Assembly (NCBI GenBank): GCA_963377175.1
Contig: CAUJNA010002791.1
Coordinates: forward strand, 570,435 to 634,434
Direction of reading: 5' to 3'
Length of the DNA: 64,000 nt
From: Effrenium voratum
Lineage: Eukaryota; Sar; Dinophyceae; Suessiales; Symbiodiniaceae
In this document: positions 23,101-34,846 of the stretch, in pieces
How the letters are laid out: the number at the start of each line of letters is the position of its first letter
How positions within the stretch are numbered: position 1 is the first letter of the stretch
The notes under the pieces: generated by a model
Told to the model about the DNA's origin: nothing
Database searches by the model: none
The model's input: the letters and a program-made list of their open reading frames with translations, nothing else
Program-made: the position numbers and the translations under genes

Positions 23101-25666
23101 TAAGATGGAGAGGTCTCTCTGCTTTGCGAGTGTGAAAACAAATGCAGCACATCACAGGCAATTCGACGCCATGCAGCTTTCAATACACGTGGGAACAACA
23201 AACACTGGCCTCTTGTGGCAGCGGGTTGCATTTGTGGAAACTCAGAAACGAGGCACGAACACGCAAAAGAGTCACAAGCTCTGATCCGTTTGGGGCAGGC
23301 ATCGCTTCAAGACGAGCAAGCTATGGCACCTGGGCCACTGCAATTGAGCAAAACCGATGCCAGCCGAGTTCCTCTGACGTTGGGGCGTGCATGCAACGCA
23401 TGCATGTGGTTGGGAGTCCTTTGAGCGAGTTTTGCAAAGTGCGTCAAACAGAAACAGGTCGCTCGGAGGGCACGCTGGTGGTAAAGGTAGGAATACTTAC
23501 TCAGCAGAGGCCCCTAAAAAAACGGCCAACAAGATGATGTTCCAATACGATCCAATACGAAGACTAAGCCAAACCTGACTGATCCATGTGCATCCACGTC
23601 ATCTTCCCACTTCGTCCAGAGATGACGCATTCAGGGAGCAGCTTCACAGGGTGGGCCCGGCTATGGATCGAAGGGCCGGGACCCCGCATTGCGTATCCTT
23701 GTCAGCCAGGGATGCTCATAGATATGCCATGTAGGTTCAAGCTTGCAAAAAGTCAGACGACCCTGTCCCTGCCGCAACGACCCCGGCACAAATAGGGAAT
23801 GTGAAAATTCAGGCCCCTTCGGATTTCTACCCTAGAGGCTCTCCCACAAGAAGCAATATGTCGGTTTCTGGCCCATACTTGAATCTAATCATGGCCAATA
23901 CTTGTCAAGAGAGCTCCCAGGTTAGGGCGCTGGGAATGCCCGGCAAGCCCCCGCCTCCTCGGCCCAAGCAGCCGCCGGCAGCAACGACAGAACCGCTCCC
24001 CGGCGGCGCAAAACGCGCCCCGCCTTTGCCATGCCCGCGCCCGCGCAGGCAACCTGGCACTCGCTGTAGACTCCAAACCCTTCCACCTTCCCAATCCCCC
24101 CCCACTCCCCAATCCCCTCCCTGGTTTCTCCGAAAGGCTTCAATTAGGCCTTACAGCCTTAATTGGGGGCCTTTAGGAGAAACTAGTGGAGACTAGGGGA
24201 AGAGGGAGGAAGGGGTGGATTGGATCCTATGACATATTTGGATCACTGGTTGGGTTCCTTTGTGCTTCCCTTTAAAACCATACTCGAATCCAGAAGCAGG
24301 CTCTTTTTGGCAAAATGAGGGCGGGGGCGTCCTGGGGACATGTAAAGCCATGTTTGCAGTCCAAAGGTGCTGCATCAAGAGTCAGAGTCACGGTTTGAAG
24401 CTGGTGGCTAAGGGCCCCATTTGGGATAGATGAAAACATGAAACATGCCAACTGGAGCGGTGCCTCGTGTTCAATACATGCACGCTTCCAAATCACTAAG
24501 TGCGCTGATCCAAAGGGCATTCGTCTTGGTACATAAGCAGGAATAAGCTGGCTTGGATATGAGTAAGTTTGGTAGCTCCACGAAAAAACATGTTTTCCAA
24601 AGGCCTCAACACCAAAACCAGCTTCCGCCAAATCGACTGCATCAGTGGGCGTGGCTCGGCTGGATCTGTAGTTAGCCTGACCTCCATTCATGAGCCACTT
24701 CACTGGAGCTGTGCATACCTGCTGCACTGCCTCCAAGCGTACGGGTGATGACCAGGGTGCGGGTGACAATGGTACAACACGAGAACCCCCGGCATGCAGC
24801 CCTTCTTGACGTCAAACTTGTTGCCATGCAAGATCCAGCAAAGAGGTCGCAAGGTCGGCAAGCTCAGGTCTGCTTGATTTCTATCCCACACCTCAGCAGC
24901 GGCACTTGGCCTGTAGACAAGTCAAACGTCACGTGAGGCTTGGTTTGACTCCTCTCGCCAAGTTGGAGAGCCAAACACGAATCCAAGTGAAACAGCATTC
25001 GCCTCGGTAAATCCCCTGTAAGATAAAATCAAACGTCGCTCGCTTGACTGCTGCTGGCAGCCCTATTTCAGACAGCTTCTGCACACAAGCCACAGCTTTC
25101 ACCAACCTGTTTTCAGGATTTACAAGAAACTGGCCTTTGTCGTGGGTGATCTTTCTTCACACACACACACTTGTCAGCTCGCTTTAGGTGGTGCAGATAT
25201 GTGCAGATAGCTTGCAAGATCTTGCAAGCTGTCAAACTGTCCCCAGTGTCCATCCCGGCATGCCTGCATCAGGATTCTGCCGCCCCGAGCCTGACATTCT
25301 GTCTCGTAGGTGATGCATCTTGACTTGGTAAAGCAAATAAATTAATCGAATTGCGTGCTGGTCAACAAGCGGATCATGCATCTTAGAGCAGTCTAATCCT
25401 GACCAACGCACAACACAATCCTCATGCTCACACAATTCAAACTTTCAGGCAGGGCAAAGGCAGTCTGCAGTTCAGTGCAAAACGTTTAACTAACTAGAGC
25501 TGCAGCACTCTGCCGCCATGAGTGTCTGACCACCTCTTCTTCCCCCCCCCCGACCCGCCTCCGCAGTCTCTGGCCTGCCTTGCCGGGGCGCCTGCCTTGC
25601 TGCACCGGCGCTGCCAGTCGCGGTTTGCGGCCGCAAAGTGGGGGCCAACACGAAGCTGAGAGCCAT
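20131..25666 (-). CDS. Split gene for a PsbP-family thylakoid-lumen protein
   Basis: Gene-level entry; exons follow. PsbP-family proteins are lumenal: PsbP itself supports the oxygen-evolving complex of photosystem II, and PsbP-domain relatives assist photosystem assembly. Joining 24063-23949, 22947-22889, 22104-22018, 21811-21721, 21542-21476, 20840-20776 and 20545-20484 gives one open frame with matching phases at every junction. It encodes a twin-arginine-type lumen signal (RRRGAVLSLLPAAAWAEE), then the PsbP fold in order: FSIELPAGFS strand, KTHLYERSVTA, VGSANVVADRIAAIERQKDG helix, PTYLIEYRCD strand, FNHFLVRVALQKGRLYTVT strands and the C-terminal APEEQWKKLEEPTRGSFESF helix. Donors include GT, GC and GA. 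Outer exons are uncertain. It is more likely a PsbP-domain paralogue than canonical PsbP, but that is not decided. Confidence 0.75.
20484..20545 (-). CDS. PsbP-like gene, sixth domain exon
   Basis: 62 bp. APEEQWKKLEEPTRGSFESF matches the C-terminal helix (A-P-E-x-x-W ... F-x-x-S-F). Acceptor GCGCGCTGAG; GC donor (TCCTTCAG then GCGTCG). Exits phase 2, so a short terminal exon is expected downstream. Confidence 0.82.
20776..20840 (-). CDS. PsbP-like gene, fifth domain exon
   Basis: 65 bp. FNHFLVRVALQKGRLYTVTS is the R/N-H-x-L-x-x-x-x-x-x-G-K/R-L/F-Y-T-L hallmark strand pair of the family. Acceptor TGCCTTTGAG; GC donor (TCCCAG then GCGGCG). Confidence 0.85.
21476..21542 (-). CDS. PsbP-like gene, fourth domain exon
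   Basis: 67 bp. AKEAPAGDIPTYLIEYRCDT is the G/D-x-P-T/Y-Y-x-x-E-Y strand pair typical of PsbP. Acceptor CATTGACCAAG; GC donor (TCAAGAG then GCCGAA). Exits phase 1 and joins GC-TTC of the next exon to give SRGFNHF. Confidence 0.8.
21721..21811 (-). CDS. PsbP-like gene, third domain exon
   Basis: 91 bp. SEVGSANVVADRIAAIERQK, then DGNFETDVLN, is the helix after the VTVDP-like region of PsbP domains (G-x-x-x-x-V-A-x-x-x). A stop lies in frame just upstream, which confirms the acceptor (CCCTAACCGAG); GT donor (GCTGAAC then GTGACC). Confidence 0.8.
22018..22104 (-). CDS. PsbP-like gene, second domain exon
   Basis: 87 bp, reads KFILAKTHLYERSVTASDPY then GKWRLGGKG, and ends at a good GT donor (GGGAAAGG then GTGAGG). 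An alternative upstream acceptor at 22150 (TTGTTATGCAG) would lengthen it. Enters after 2 nt and leaves phase 2, matching both neighbours. Confidence 0.68.
22889..22947 (-). CDS. PsbP-like gene, first domain exon
   Basis: Reads GLTKIGNDQFSIELPAGFS, matching the first beta strand of PsbP domains (Y/F-S-x-x-x-P-x-G-F/W). The acceptor is GGCTATGAG; the donor would be GA (TCTTG then GAACGA). The frame stays open past this point, so the 3' limit is less certain than for the inner exons. Confidence 0.55.
23949..24063 (-). CDS. PsbP-like gene, lumen-targeting exon
   Basis: Acceptor TGGAGTCTACAG, GC donor. It encodes GRVLRRRGAVLSLL followed by PAAAWAEEAG: two or more arginines, a hydrophobic core and an A-x-A-like cleavage site. 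That is the form of a twin-arginine thylakoid signal, the route used by PsbP. Phase 0 exit joins the next exon. Confidence 0.6.
24720..24914 (-). CDS. PsbP-like gene, possible upstream exon
   Basis: A 195-bp open segment with a clean acceptor (ACTTGTCTACAG) and GT donor (GCAGCAG then GTATGC). It reads AAEVWDRNQADLSLPTLRPL and ends phase 2, which fits the next exon. Its histidine- and tryptophan-rich sequence is odd for a transit peptide, so it may be an exon of another transcript or a chance frame. Confidence 0.3.
25555..25666 (-). CDS. PsbP-like gene, candidate first coding exon (plastid presequence)
   Basis: ATG at 25666 opens MALSFVLAPTLRP, then a Ser/Ala/Gly/Arg/Gln-rich tail (TGSAGAARQAPRQGR) ending at a GT donor. 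This composition suits a plastid transit region. Its phase does not join the next firm exon directly unless an alternative GC donor inside it is used. On the plus strand the same DNA has a pyrimidine-rich acceptor, so the strand is not certain. Confidence 0.35.
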
Positions 25667-28269
25667 GGCTCTGAAAATCGGGCAGTGACGTTCAGTGAAG
25701 CTGAAGCTTTGCCGTGGCAACCGAAAGCTGGATATTTGGCCGAGACTCTCCGGAAAAAGGAGAGGAGCTTCTCGATTTGCTGATTAGGCTTAGCCCGCGT
25801 GCCGAGCAGTTTGGCAAATACCTGGCCGTGGGGCTGCATGATTGTCTTGAAGATGTTAGCCCTATTGCAGGAATAAAGCCGCACGTAGGGAGAAGCTGGC
25901 CGTCTGCCTGCCTCGTCAACATTATATCCGGGTGCTGTTTGCCTCTCCACACGCCCAGGCCCATATGAGGAAAAATGGCTGCGTGAGCATGTAGGATAAC
26001 CTTTTGACCAGCAAAAAGTATCCGAGTGATGCACTTCAAATGATAGGAAAGCTCTGTTGGACAAAGTCGTACTGAGCTAAACCAAACAACCACGAAGCCC
26101 CGCAATTGGTACGTGGAGACTACACCCACATCTTCACATGTGTCAACAAATCGCATAGCAGAGCCAAACATTGCATCCAAATCATCCCAGGCGTCAGGTT
26201 CAAGGGGAACATCCAACCGAAGCAACCCGGGAAATAGCCGAACCAAACAGCCAGCCGAAGAAACGGACTCCGGAGAAGACTGCGACCACTTTGCACCTCC
26301 TTCTCCAAGACCTTCCGCTTGGAAAAGATGCCCTGCGCTTGGAAACCAGTCAGTGAGCCCTGAGCCAACCACAACAAGTCTCCCAAGAAAACCCCAACAT
26401 GCCCACCCTTCGGCCTAAAGTTGCGGATTGAAAGTAAGCAAGCACCTTGCCGGAATTGTACTATCTGCAGGATGCAGGTCACACACGCTGCAATATGCAT
26501 CAACAATGTCTGCTCGGCTGAAGAAAATGGGGTCACCAGCCCTCGGGCTAAAAGCTTCAGACACATCTAAACTATAGAACACAATTCCAACATGTGTTTC
26601 AGACTGTCCCTCACTTAAGCCATGGAAGCGTGTTGGCAAGATCAAGCGACACAATTCATCAAAAAGGACCGATATGGCTCAAAGCAAGTTTAAGACTCAA
26701 TAAGCCTCATAGGGCCAAGAACAATTTAGGAAGATGTCTTTCTCGGTGGATGCTACCTGGGCTGGGGGAGAGTCCCTGAAACACCTATGATAAAAAGGAC
26801 TCGCGAGTGAAAGGCTGTCGCACAGCCCCGAAACATGTCCAAGGTGAGGGGGCGGAAGCCCCCCTCCCTCATTTCATTCACGTAGTCTCCTTCGCAAATG
26901 AGGCATCGAATCAAATGCAACTCCACCACATCACCCCTCTCCCCAATTCCACTTTAAGGAGGTGGGATAGGAGACATACCCTAAAACCCCGACAAAAAGA
27001 ACCACCTACCCCGCAAAAATGCGAACAAAGTTCGAGTGGACTCTTCTCTCCTCTTTAGCCAACGCAGGTTGTTTGGCAGCTCCTGCGCCCAAAGCACATT
27101 CTCACCCTCGTGGCTTTGGTGAAATGATGTGTAATGTTGTTGCTAGAGTTGTGGAATCAAGTGCGAGATGAACACTGATCTGCTGATCTGCTGCTGTTGA
27201 TAAGGCACAGCTTGCAAAAGCATCACCAAAAGCAAGCATTCTGCAAGCACCTAAAAACGTGTCCCACGGTCCCATACACACTTGGCTTTTGAATTCGCAG
27301 AGCCACATTAGCGCCTCCTCGTTTTCCTTGTTCGGAGATGCGGCGCTGAGCCTAGTTGCACTCAAACAATTCTTGCGATTGATTCCCAAACATATCAGGA
27401 ATATACCCTATATACTGTTCCAGTGCAAGCATATGGCTCTTGATGCCAACGAACCGAAGAGAAAAATCAACACACTGAAGAGAACCAACAAACTGTGGTT
27501 TCCCTGCTTAGGTGAGAAGCGAACAAACATCACCCTATCCCGGGTTCCCTCGAATGCTCGGGAACAACCAAACAACCCGAACTGAGCCCTCAAAAGCAGA
27601 AACACCTTCTGCAACAAAAGCAACCCAATGCAAGCTTCAAGTAGAATGAACCCCTAGAAATGTCCGCTCATTCGCGCCACAGGCGAAAATGGATGTCGAC
27701 AGAATGTTGAAAAGTGAAATTGTCTTCCAGCCATGTAAGTGGATGGTGGCGTAGACAATGATTTGTCCTTTGTGGTGGACCCGGTGGCGTGTGTGGCGCC
27801 GCGCTTGGAGCTGCAGCCTGGTCTGCCGGCCCGGATGTCGATGCGGAGGGTGTGGTCTTTAAGTGATCCTTCGTTGATCTTTTGCCAGGCCCGGGAAATT
27901 TGCCGGAGGCAATTGCTACAAAGAACTCCACAGCTGCGCAACTATGCACAATCACCTGATAGCCAAGGCGGGGAACGCAAAGTAGAAGCTTAGTCTTTAG
28001 CCATTCGTTCAACATCGACCAATGATACATAGCGTGCCTGCCGCATCGGAATTGTGTTTCCCTCGCTTTCGTGTGTGTGTGTGTGGGTTGGTGAGTAGGT
28101 GTGTATGTGTGTGTGGGTGGCGAGTGCGTGTGCGTGTGCTTTTGCTTTTTGAGGCGCAGTCTTCCATGTCGGCCCCCTTTGCTACATGCCAGCACTAATC
28201 ACTATGAGTTTCCATAAGTCATGAGAACAGGACAATCATCATCGGGCCCGAGCTCGGGATTCCCTCAAG

Positions 28270-28346
28270 GCAAGCTCGCCGAAATCAGTGCAGACATATC
28301 ACCCACAGTCGAATATGCGATTGCCGTTAAAAACAAGGGACGACAA
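28270..28346 (+). CDS. Candidate plus-strand exon with consensus donor
   Basis: Reads KLAEISADISPTVEYAIAVK and ends at CGACAA followed by GTAAGT, the one textbook 5' splice site noticed. The acceptor would be CCCTCAAG. Isolated and on the strand opposite to the main genes. Confidence 0.3.
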
Positions 28347-31300
28347 GTAAGTCTTGTTGGTTTTTGCTGGACATTTGGTGAGCCCATCCCCATCCCAAGT
28401 GCACCACAGACTACTGGATATGGCCTTCCTGGGCTGCCCGGCTTGCTGGGCTTCACCGACATCTGGACAGCGAACAAATGGACGTCTGCAGAACATGCAA
28501 ACGCTTGCGCAGTGTCCCGGCAACGTTATGAACTCACATGCAACCAACGCCCTGGTGGTATCTCCAAACCCCACCAAAGCGTATTCGGATCGAGACCCTA
28601 AGGTTTTGAGCTGGGGAAAAGCAATCATGCCGTGGCTCACAGCATCAGGGTCGACGTTCTCCAGTCCTCAGCTGTCATGCCTCACTGTCTGCGCCCTGGC
28701 AGGAGCCTAGTGTTCCATGCAAACAAACAGATGCGGAACGGCCCGATGGTGTCTCTCAGCTCCAGGTGCGATCGTCTTTCGGGTCCATCTGCTCCACTCA
28801 AAGCTGTGCATGAGACCCACAAGCGGCTTCGAAAGGGCTCTGTGACCCAAACCGTTCCCATTTAAAGGCGCCTTGAAATGGTGAAATCATCTGCACAAAA
28901 CAGCCTTCATATTGCTACCATTCGGGCATCCCCAGAAAAAATAATTAGTGGTCAGTTTCCCTTGTTGCCAACCGGAAAACGAGTCCCAAGGCATACCTAT
29001 TCTTTGCCAGCAACAGGGAGCCTGACAGGAACACGGCTTTCCTTGGAGAACCCCCCCTGGCATTTTCACAATTGGTAGAAAGAGGGGTAATGTCAAACCC
29101 AAGCAGCTCTGAATTCAGTCGACATAAAGCCAGAAGAAAAGTCGCCGAGGCCTGCACCGGCGCAGGGCCGGCGCCTCTGCTTGGACCTTCGAGACAGCTC
29201 GGGAATGGCCATTGCTTGAAAATTGGCGAACCCCGAGATAGGGAGCAAACCCAAATGTCAAGGGAAACGGGGGGGGGGGGGGTTCTGGACAGAATGATGA
29301 AAGGAGAATCAACCCATGCCTGTGCCTCACCAATGTCTAGTATATATCTATATACCTATGCACACACGGCTCTCGGAAGGGCTCATAGAACTTTCTGGAG
29401 GGACCATAATGTCCCTTGTCATAAGATGGTTGGGTTGCCTTTGTTTCCCTTTGCCAAAGCCAGGATGCCTCCTCAAACAGCAGAGAAACTAAACTAATTC
29501 AAATTGTCTTGAAAGCCAATGTTTGCAGTCTCCCAAAGAAACATAAAAGCATCTCTGAACACCCAAATACCACGGTGGGGAAGTTGGGCTTTTACATCAA
29601 GCCGTGATGGGCAAGACACAGCTGAACCAACGCTGAACCAGCTGCACCAAATGCATGCTGAAACTCGCGGATTTGTTGCCCCTCCCCGCTGCCCCAATCA
29701 CCCGGCCAAAAAAACTCTCGGCTAAGAGCTACACCGGAGGCCATGAGGCTGCTCCTGACTGAACGCAGGTGATGTTCCAGTTGTTCTTGGTCGTTTCTCA
29801 AAATGTCAATTGACGTTCACGCCCAGAAAACCCAAGCATAGGGGGTCTGTTCAAAATACATTCTGACTCTTTTGAGAGATTTGAAAGGGAACGGACAGCT
29901 TGGTGAGTCCCCAAGGTCCAATCTACAACAGACTGGACTTTTTGGGGAGAGGGCTTCCTTTTGGTTTCCGTTGAAGGTAAAACACATGAAATGGGGACCG
30001 CCATATTATTGGACTGCCCATTTTTGACAAACCCCTCGCAGACTGTCCTGATTGAGGCCGGGAAGCTCATCCAGGGCCTGGCTTCGATGCTATCCATAGA
30101 ACCGGGTCTCTTCGAGAGGGCCCTTTGAGAGGATCCATGAGGAGGAATCGAGAGGCATGAGGAAAATGGTCCAAACCACGACCCCTCAGACAGGTCCGTG
30201 CTAGTGGGAGGCCCCCTTGTTTGGGCGTCAACAAGGAAAAAGGGGTCATCTGTGACATGTTGCTTTGTTTTGTCTGGAACGCCAGCTACACAGCGGGAAA
30301 TTCAAATAGGAGATGCACTTGACAAGCATCTTCGGAGGTGATGAGAGGCACCCAGTCCGGAGCTGGCAGTTTAGAAAGTGTTTCTCAACTCCTGACCACT
30401 GCTCAATCAAGCTCAGCCAGTGTCGGCGACTCCCGCGCCTCGTCGGCTGCCAGCCTCACGAAACAAATTCGCCGGCACACTGCCCCACGTCTGGCAGATC
30501 TGTCTGAGTCTGGCGGTTGCCCAAAGATGTCCGCCTGCCTTGAAAACCCCCAATCAAATGGACACAGCCTACCGGGCCGGAAGCAGCTGGATGCCACCTA
30601 CTTGCCACAGGCCTCACCAAGGCATCCGGCTGGCTCAGGTTCGAAGATGGGGTTGGCACCCTGGCAGTCACACAAAGCTGCTCCCACCAAAGGGAAACCA
30701 AGACATATTGTCTGACAGGGGAACATCCTGTCGAAACGGGTGGTGTCCCTTTGGTTTTTCCTTTCCAAACCATCCCCAAAACTGGTACCCTGAAGAAAGA
30801 CACACCCAAATAAGTTGTTGCGCCTTGCCTTGGCCGAAAGTTTGACCGGACGCTATGGGATCTCTCCGCTCTAGAGCAGTTGGGTCCTGCAAAAGTCACG
30901 CAGAGTTCAAACTCCGCAAATTCCTTGCTGCAACCACAACGCAAACACGCACTCGAAAGAACATCAACAAGATGCCATAGAACTAGCAAAGTGAGAGAAA
31001 CATGAGCAAGATACGCTGCAATAGCCCATGTTCTGCGAACATTACTACAAAAGTTGGCTGTCGCATAGCCACATGGATTGTCTTTGTGTCGCTTGAGTTT
31101 GCGCACCATGGGCGTGCAACTGGGCCCGGCGCCTCCTTCCCAGAAGTACCGCCATGCCGCTTTGCCCTGGCAGGCGAGCACACCCCAATCAAAAGAGCTC
31201 CAAGGCATGGGTCGTGCGGAGAGCACATCTGCCTTCCCGCGCATGGCTCGCGCAAACGCAGATGTTCGACCCTGACTCAAGGCAGTTGATGCTACATGCA

Positions 31301-31511
31301 GCACAGCAATAGTTGGCACTGTTACAAAACCTACTGAATGTGAAGGAACCATATTCATGGTGGCAGCGCCTGCGCCGCACCCTGCGTTTGTAGCCGGTTG
31401 TGACATTTTACACGCGTAGCCAACTTTGATATTTTCCCGGCTCGTGTCTTCGCAGGGTTCCGACAGGCGTTGTCACCAATTTTACCGCTCCGTGCAACGC
31501 CTCGCGATGCA

Positions 31512-31712
31512 TCCACGCCTGCCGAATGATAAGCACCCCCGCAACAGTGACCCCGCTCAGCCTCACGCCTGCCAGATGATAAGCACCCCCGCAACAGTGA
31601 CCCCACTCAACACTGCACCCACGCCTGCCAAATCCGCAACAGTGACCCCGCTCAACACTGCACCCACGCCTGCCAAATGATAAACAGTGACCCCGCTCAG
31701 CGCTGCATGGAG
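31512..31712. repeat. Short tandem repeat, about four degenerate units
   Basis: Units begin CACGCCTGCCAAATGATAAG and continue with a CCCGCAACAGTGACCCCGCT word. Four copies follow one another with internal deletions of different length. Confidence 0.8.
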
Positions 31713-33579
31713 CTATATGGCGGCCTGATCTATGAGAGCGGTGCGAAAACACAAAGTTTCGTGTTGGCGATGTGCGTTTCGTGTAGGCGAATCACGTTTT
31801 GAGGTTGCAGCGGCCGGGGTTGCATGCTGAAAACGCAGGGTGCGGTACAGACGCTGACATCAAGCTTATCTTCCACCTGATGTCTGAATCTCGCTCAATC
31901 CGCCAGACAGTTCAAAGCCCCGAACAACTCAACTAGGCACCACGCCGCTACGCCCTCGCTTCCGTGGACACTGCATTGAAGTCATTCCCTTTGAACACAA
32001 AGCCTGGGTTGAGGCCAATTCAATAGCACCATTCTCAAAAAGCTTCAACGGGAATGATGACAAGCATAGTAAACACACGCAAGAAGAATATCATTTAGGT
32101 ATGTGTCAAAACTCAGGCAGCCCTTTTAAACGTTTGCTGTTTTCCAGATGACCATCTGGGGCAGCCGCTTGTCTTGATTCGTGATAAATACAAATCCTGT
32201 CATCCTGTGATACTCTCCGGGGCAAAGCTTCCAGGCGTGCCATTCGACGGCATGCCGCCAGCCCTGCCTTGGGAAAGATCCACGGACCACACTTCGAGCC
32301 CGGCGGCGCAAAGGGGCATGGCGTTCATGGCGTTCATGGCACGGGGAGAGGTGCCAACGAACGCATCCACACCGTTAAGAAAAAAAACACGTTGCGGCAA
32401 CTTCTAGGCTCTGAGAATTGGTATCTCGTAAATCGCTGGAGGATTTTCTGAAACTTGGGAAGAGGGGAGGTAAGAGCATCAAGACTGGACAGTAGCGCAC
32501 TCACCTGCTTGAGTCTCCCGACCCCGAAGCAGTCTCTGGAGGGGAGAAATTTCCAGGAATACCCATGCCGCTTTTCAAAGTAAAACCAATTCATCAATCT
32601 AGCTGCAACCTCCACTTTCACCATCCTCACACCATGGCACGATCAACCGTACATGCTTTTGGAAACGCTGATGAAGTCTCATGGAAGAGGCCCGAACATC
32701 CAGGCCAAGCCTCCCATGCAGAGTATTCCCCTGACTGTGACTTGGCCACGTCATTTCTTCAAGTCTCTTGCAGCCGAGACTAGGAAAGATGCTTGTCTTT
32801 CAGGATGCAAAACCTTTCGAGAAGGAAACCAAAACAAGAAAACGCCAGGATTCCCAAGCTCTTTTGCGCACAAGCTCTTTGGACTCACAAGGCGCCCCTT
32901 GAGCCGCGCAGGGAGGCCTCACAATGGGAGTGTCTCTCACAAGGGCTCGCTGGTGTTCGAAGGGAAGTTCCCCTTTGTGTGCCATTTCGCAAGCTTGTGA
33001 CCTGACTGATGACCAGCTGACTGAGTGACTAACTTTCGGTGCCTGACTGGCGGCCTGACTGGCTGGCTGGCTGAACACGCTAGACGTCCCGCTGCTTCAA
33101 AAGACAGTGTGCTGTCAACAACGCACCGTCCGAGGGGCACCTTACAAAACGCCGACCTTGGCACATTGCTGCCTTGACCAAATGGGCCTTCAGCTTCAGT
33201 GGCTGCATTTCATCACTTCAAGGAAGATCATCCCTTTGGTCTATCTTGCTCTGGACCAGACTCGAGGATCCCCCCATTTCAGGATGGTAACCCGATTGTG
33301 ACAAATGATACGCTCAAGGGCATTTGTCAAAAGGAACAAATCAAATCAGATGAGCAGAATCAAACAACCAACTTGTGTTTTTGCGGAATCTGTCAATCGC
33401 GGCCCATCAAATCGACCACAAGGCACACCATCGCCAAAGCAAACTCGGCCTGCGTTGGCACCTGGCCTGGCAGTGCAGTTGGCATCCAGGCACATTTCAG
33501 GCCACAGGCAACCCAAAAGCCTTTTCGGGTGCTGGAATTTGCCAGCTGCTGGACCCAAGGCCGGTTGACATGTAGAAGG

Positions 33580-33680
33580 CAATGCCGGAATAATTCGGAA
33601 TTATTCCGGGCACTGCGCGGGACATACGCCGGAATAATTCGGAAGAAATCAAAATTCCCATTATTCGGAAATTCCGCGCA
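33580..33680. repeat. CCGGAATAATTC palindrome cluster
   Basis: The segment at about 33586-33610 is an almost perfect palindrome (CCGGAATAATTC joined to GAATTATTCCGG), and the half-word recurs at about 33629 and, degenerate, near 33660. It may be a hairpin or a fragment of a small inverted-repeat element. Confidence 0.6.
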
Positions 33681-34747
33681 GTCCGCGTCACTCAGCCTCT
33701 CTTGTGAGTTTTAATCGGCGCTACTGCGTTTTTATTCTGTGTTGCTGACTTCAGTTCGCGTAACTGCAAACCCTAATTCAAGAGGATGTGTTGGTTCTTT
33801 TAGTCGCTGCAACATGATTGCCCTGCCCAGCTTCTTACTCGCAGGTCGCAAATGTCCACAAAATGCAGTTGCAACCCTTGATCATGAGATAGCAACCAGC
33901 GATTGGAATTTTAAGCAGGGTCGATCGTTGAAGATTGTGGGGCTTTTCGTTTTAGAACCCAACCTGTTTGATCAAATCAGGTACCCGGCTGCTCATGCTT
34001 TGCGTGCCATCACTATGACAAATTTTATCCAAAGACCATGGATCACTCGTATGCATATTTTAGATGTAAGCCTTCCCTCCAGCAGTCATGAACGTGGACA
34101 AAGGCCATCCACGAAATTTGTGCACGTCTTCCTAGCGGCTCCCGCGTCAAACGATTGTTGCATTCCGTTCAAATTCCTTGAACTCGTGGCTGCCCGACAG
34201 CCAGCCACAAGTGCATGTCTCATTATGGTTCAGCTCAATAAATAGGGGGAGCCACAACATCTGGGCAAACAACTGTTCCTCATCAACTGGGATGTTGTCA
34301 CCAGCCCCCGATGTACTATGCCCATGGCACGGAAGCCATGGTGGGATGAGTTGCACAGCATCTGACTTTCCTCACACCCCACATGAGCCACGGCAGTTAC
34401 CCTAAAGGACATTTCATTTAGTGCGTCTCCCAATGTCCCTCCCAAAATGACCATGGGTTGCTGCATAATTTGACCGAACCTCTCATAGGGACGCCTGCAA
34501 AGGTCTCTGGCAGCAGAAAGCCCAAGGTGTGAGGAGAACCTTAGCCGGCTCCCACCATCACTGGGCCAAGTGAAAGCTCGGCCTTCAAGAAATCAACCGC
34601 TGTGCAAGTAATAGGGTGATGTCCCAAAGAATACGCCTAGTCAAATTGCTAGAATTCACAAATCAGAAACAGGGACTATAGTCCAAACATATTCAATCAA
34701 GCAGGTGTCTTCAAAGGAAACGGTCATGCGTCAAGCCACAATGCGTA

Positions 34748-34846
34748 GGTGCTGGTTGCGGTTTCGACGGGATCCGTGCACGATGCGAGCTTGGCCGCCT
34801 TTGTCTCGGCAGTTCCATAAACCAAGGGTGTCCGATCGAACACGGC
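34748..34846 (-). CDS. Candidate exon, unknown product
   Basis: After acceptor ATGCGCTAAG the phase-0 frame reads AVFDRTPLVYGTAETKAAKL, then ASCTDPVETATSTY. Either an internal GC donor (ACAAAG then GCGGCC) or GC after ACCTAC could end it. It might be a downstream exon of the coiled-coil gene, but its sequence is not coiled-coil-like. Confidence 0.33.

Larger units (their letters stand above)
28400..34740. other. Long stretch without a supported gene
   Basis: Intron- or intergenic-like. It holds a homopolymer run of G near 29270, copies of the TTGGTTTCC dispersed motif near 29440, 29960 and 30750, a small tandem repeat at 31512-31712, a CTGA/CTGG-rich patch near 33030-33075 and the CCGGAATAATTC palindromes near 33585. 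A 316-codon minus frame at 30456-31406 has no recognisable motif and is treated as chance. Confidence 0.4.

Noticed and set aside
24272..24769. 165-codon minus frame downstream of the possible exon at 24720-24914
   Set aside because: It looks protein-like by eye but lies across the GT donor of that exon and has no splice sites of its own; more likely intron read-through.
25486..26372. Overlapping minus frames of 192 and 226 codons
   Set aside because: Two frames of similar length overlap in different phases without motifs. Only the small ATG-containing segment at 25555-25666 was kept, as a weak presequence exon.
30456..31406. 316-codon minus-strand frame, the longest not based on tandem repeats outside the gag and element regions
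   Set aside because: No motif, odd composition (many Cys, Trp and Arg), long frames on the opposite strand over the same bases, and a copy of the dispersed TTTGGTTT-type motif inside it. Treated as chance, though its length is somewhat unusual.
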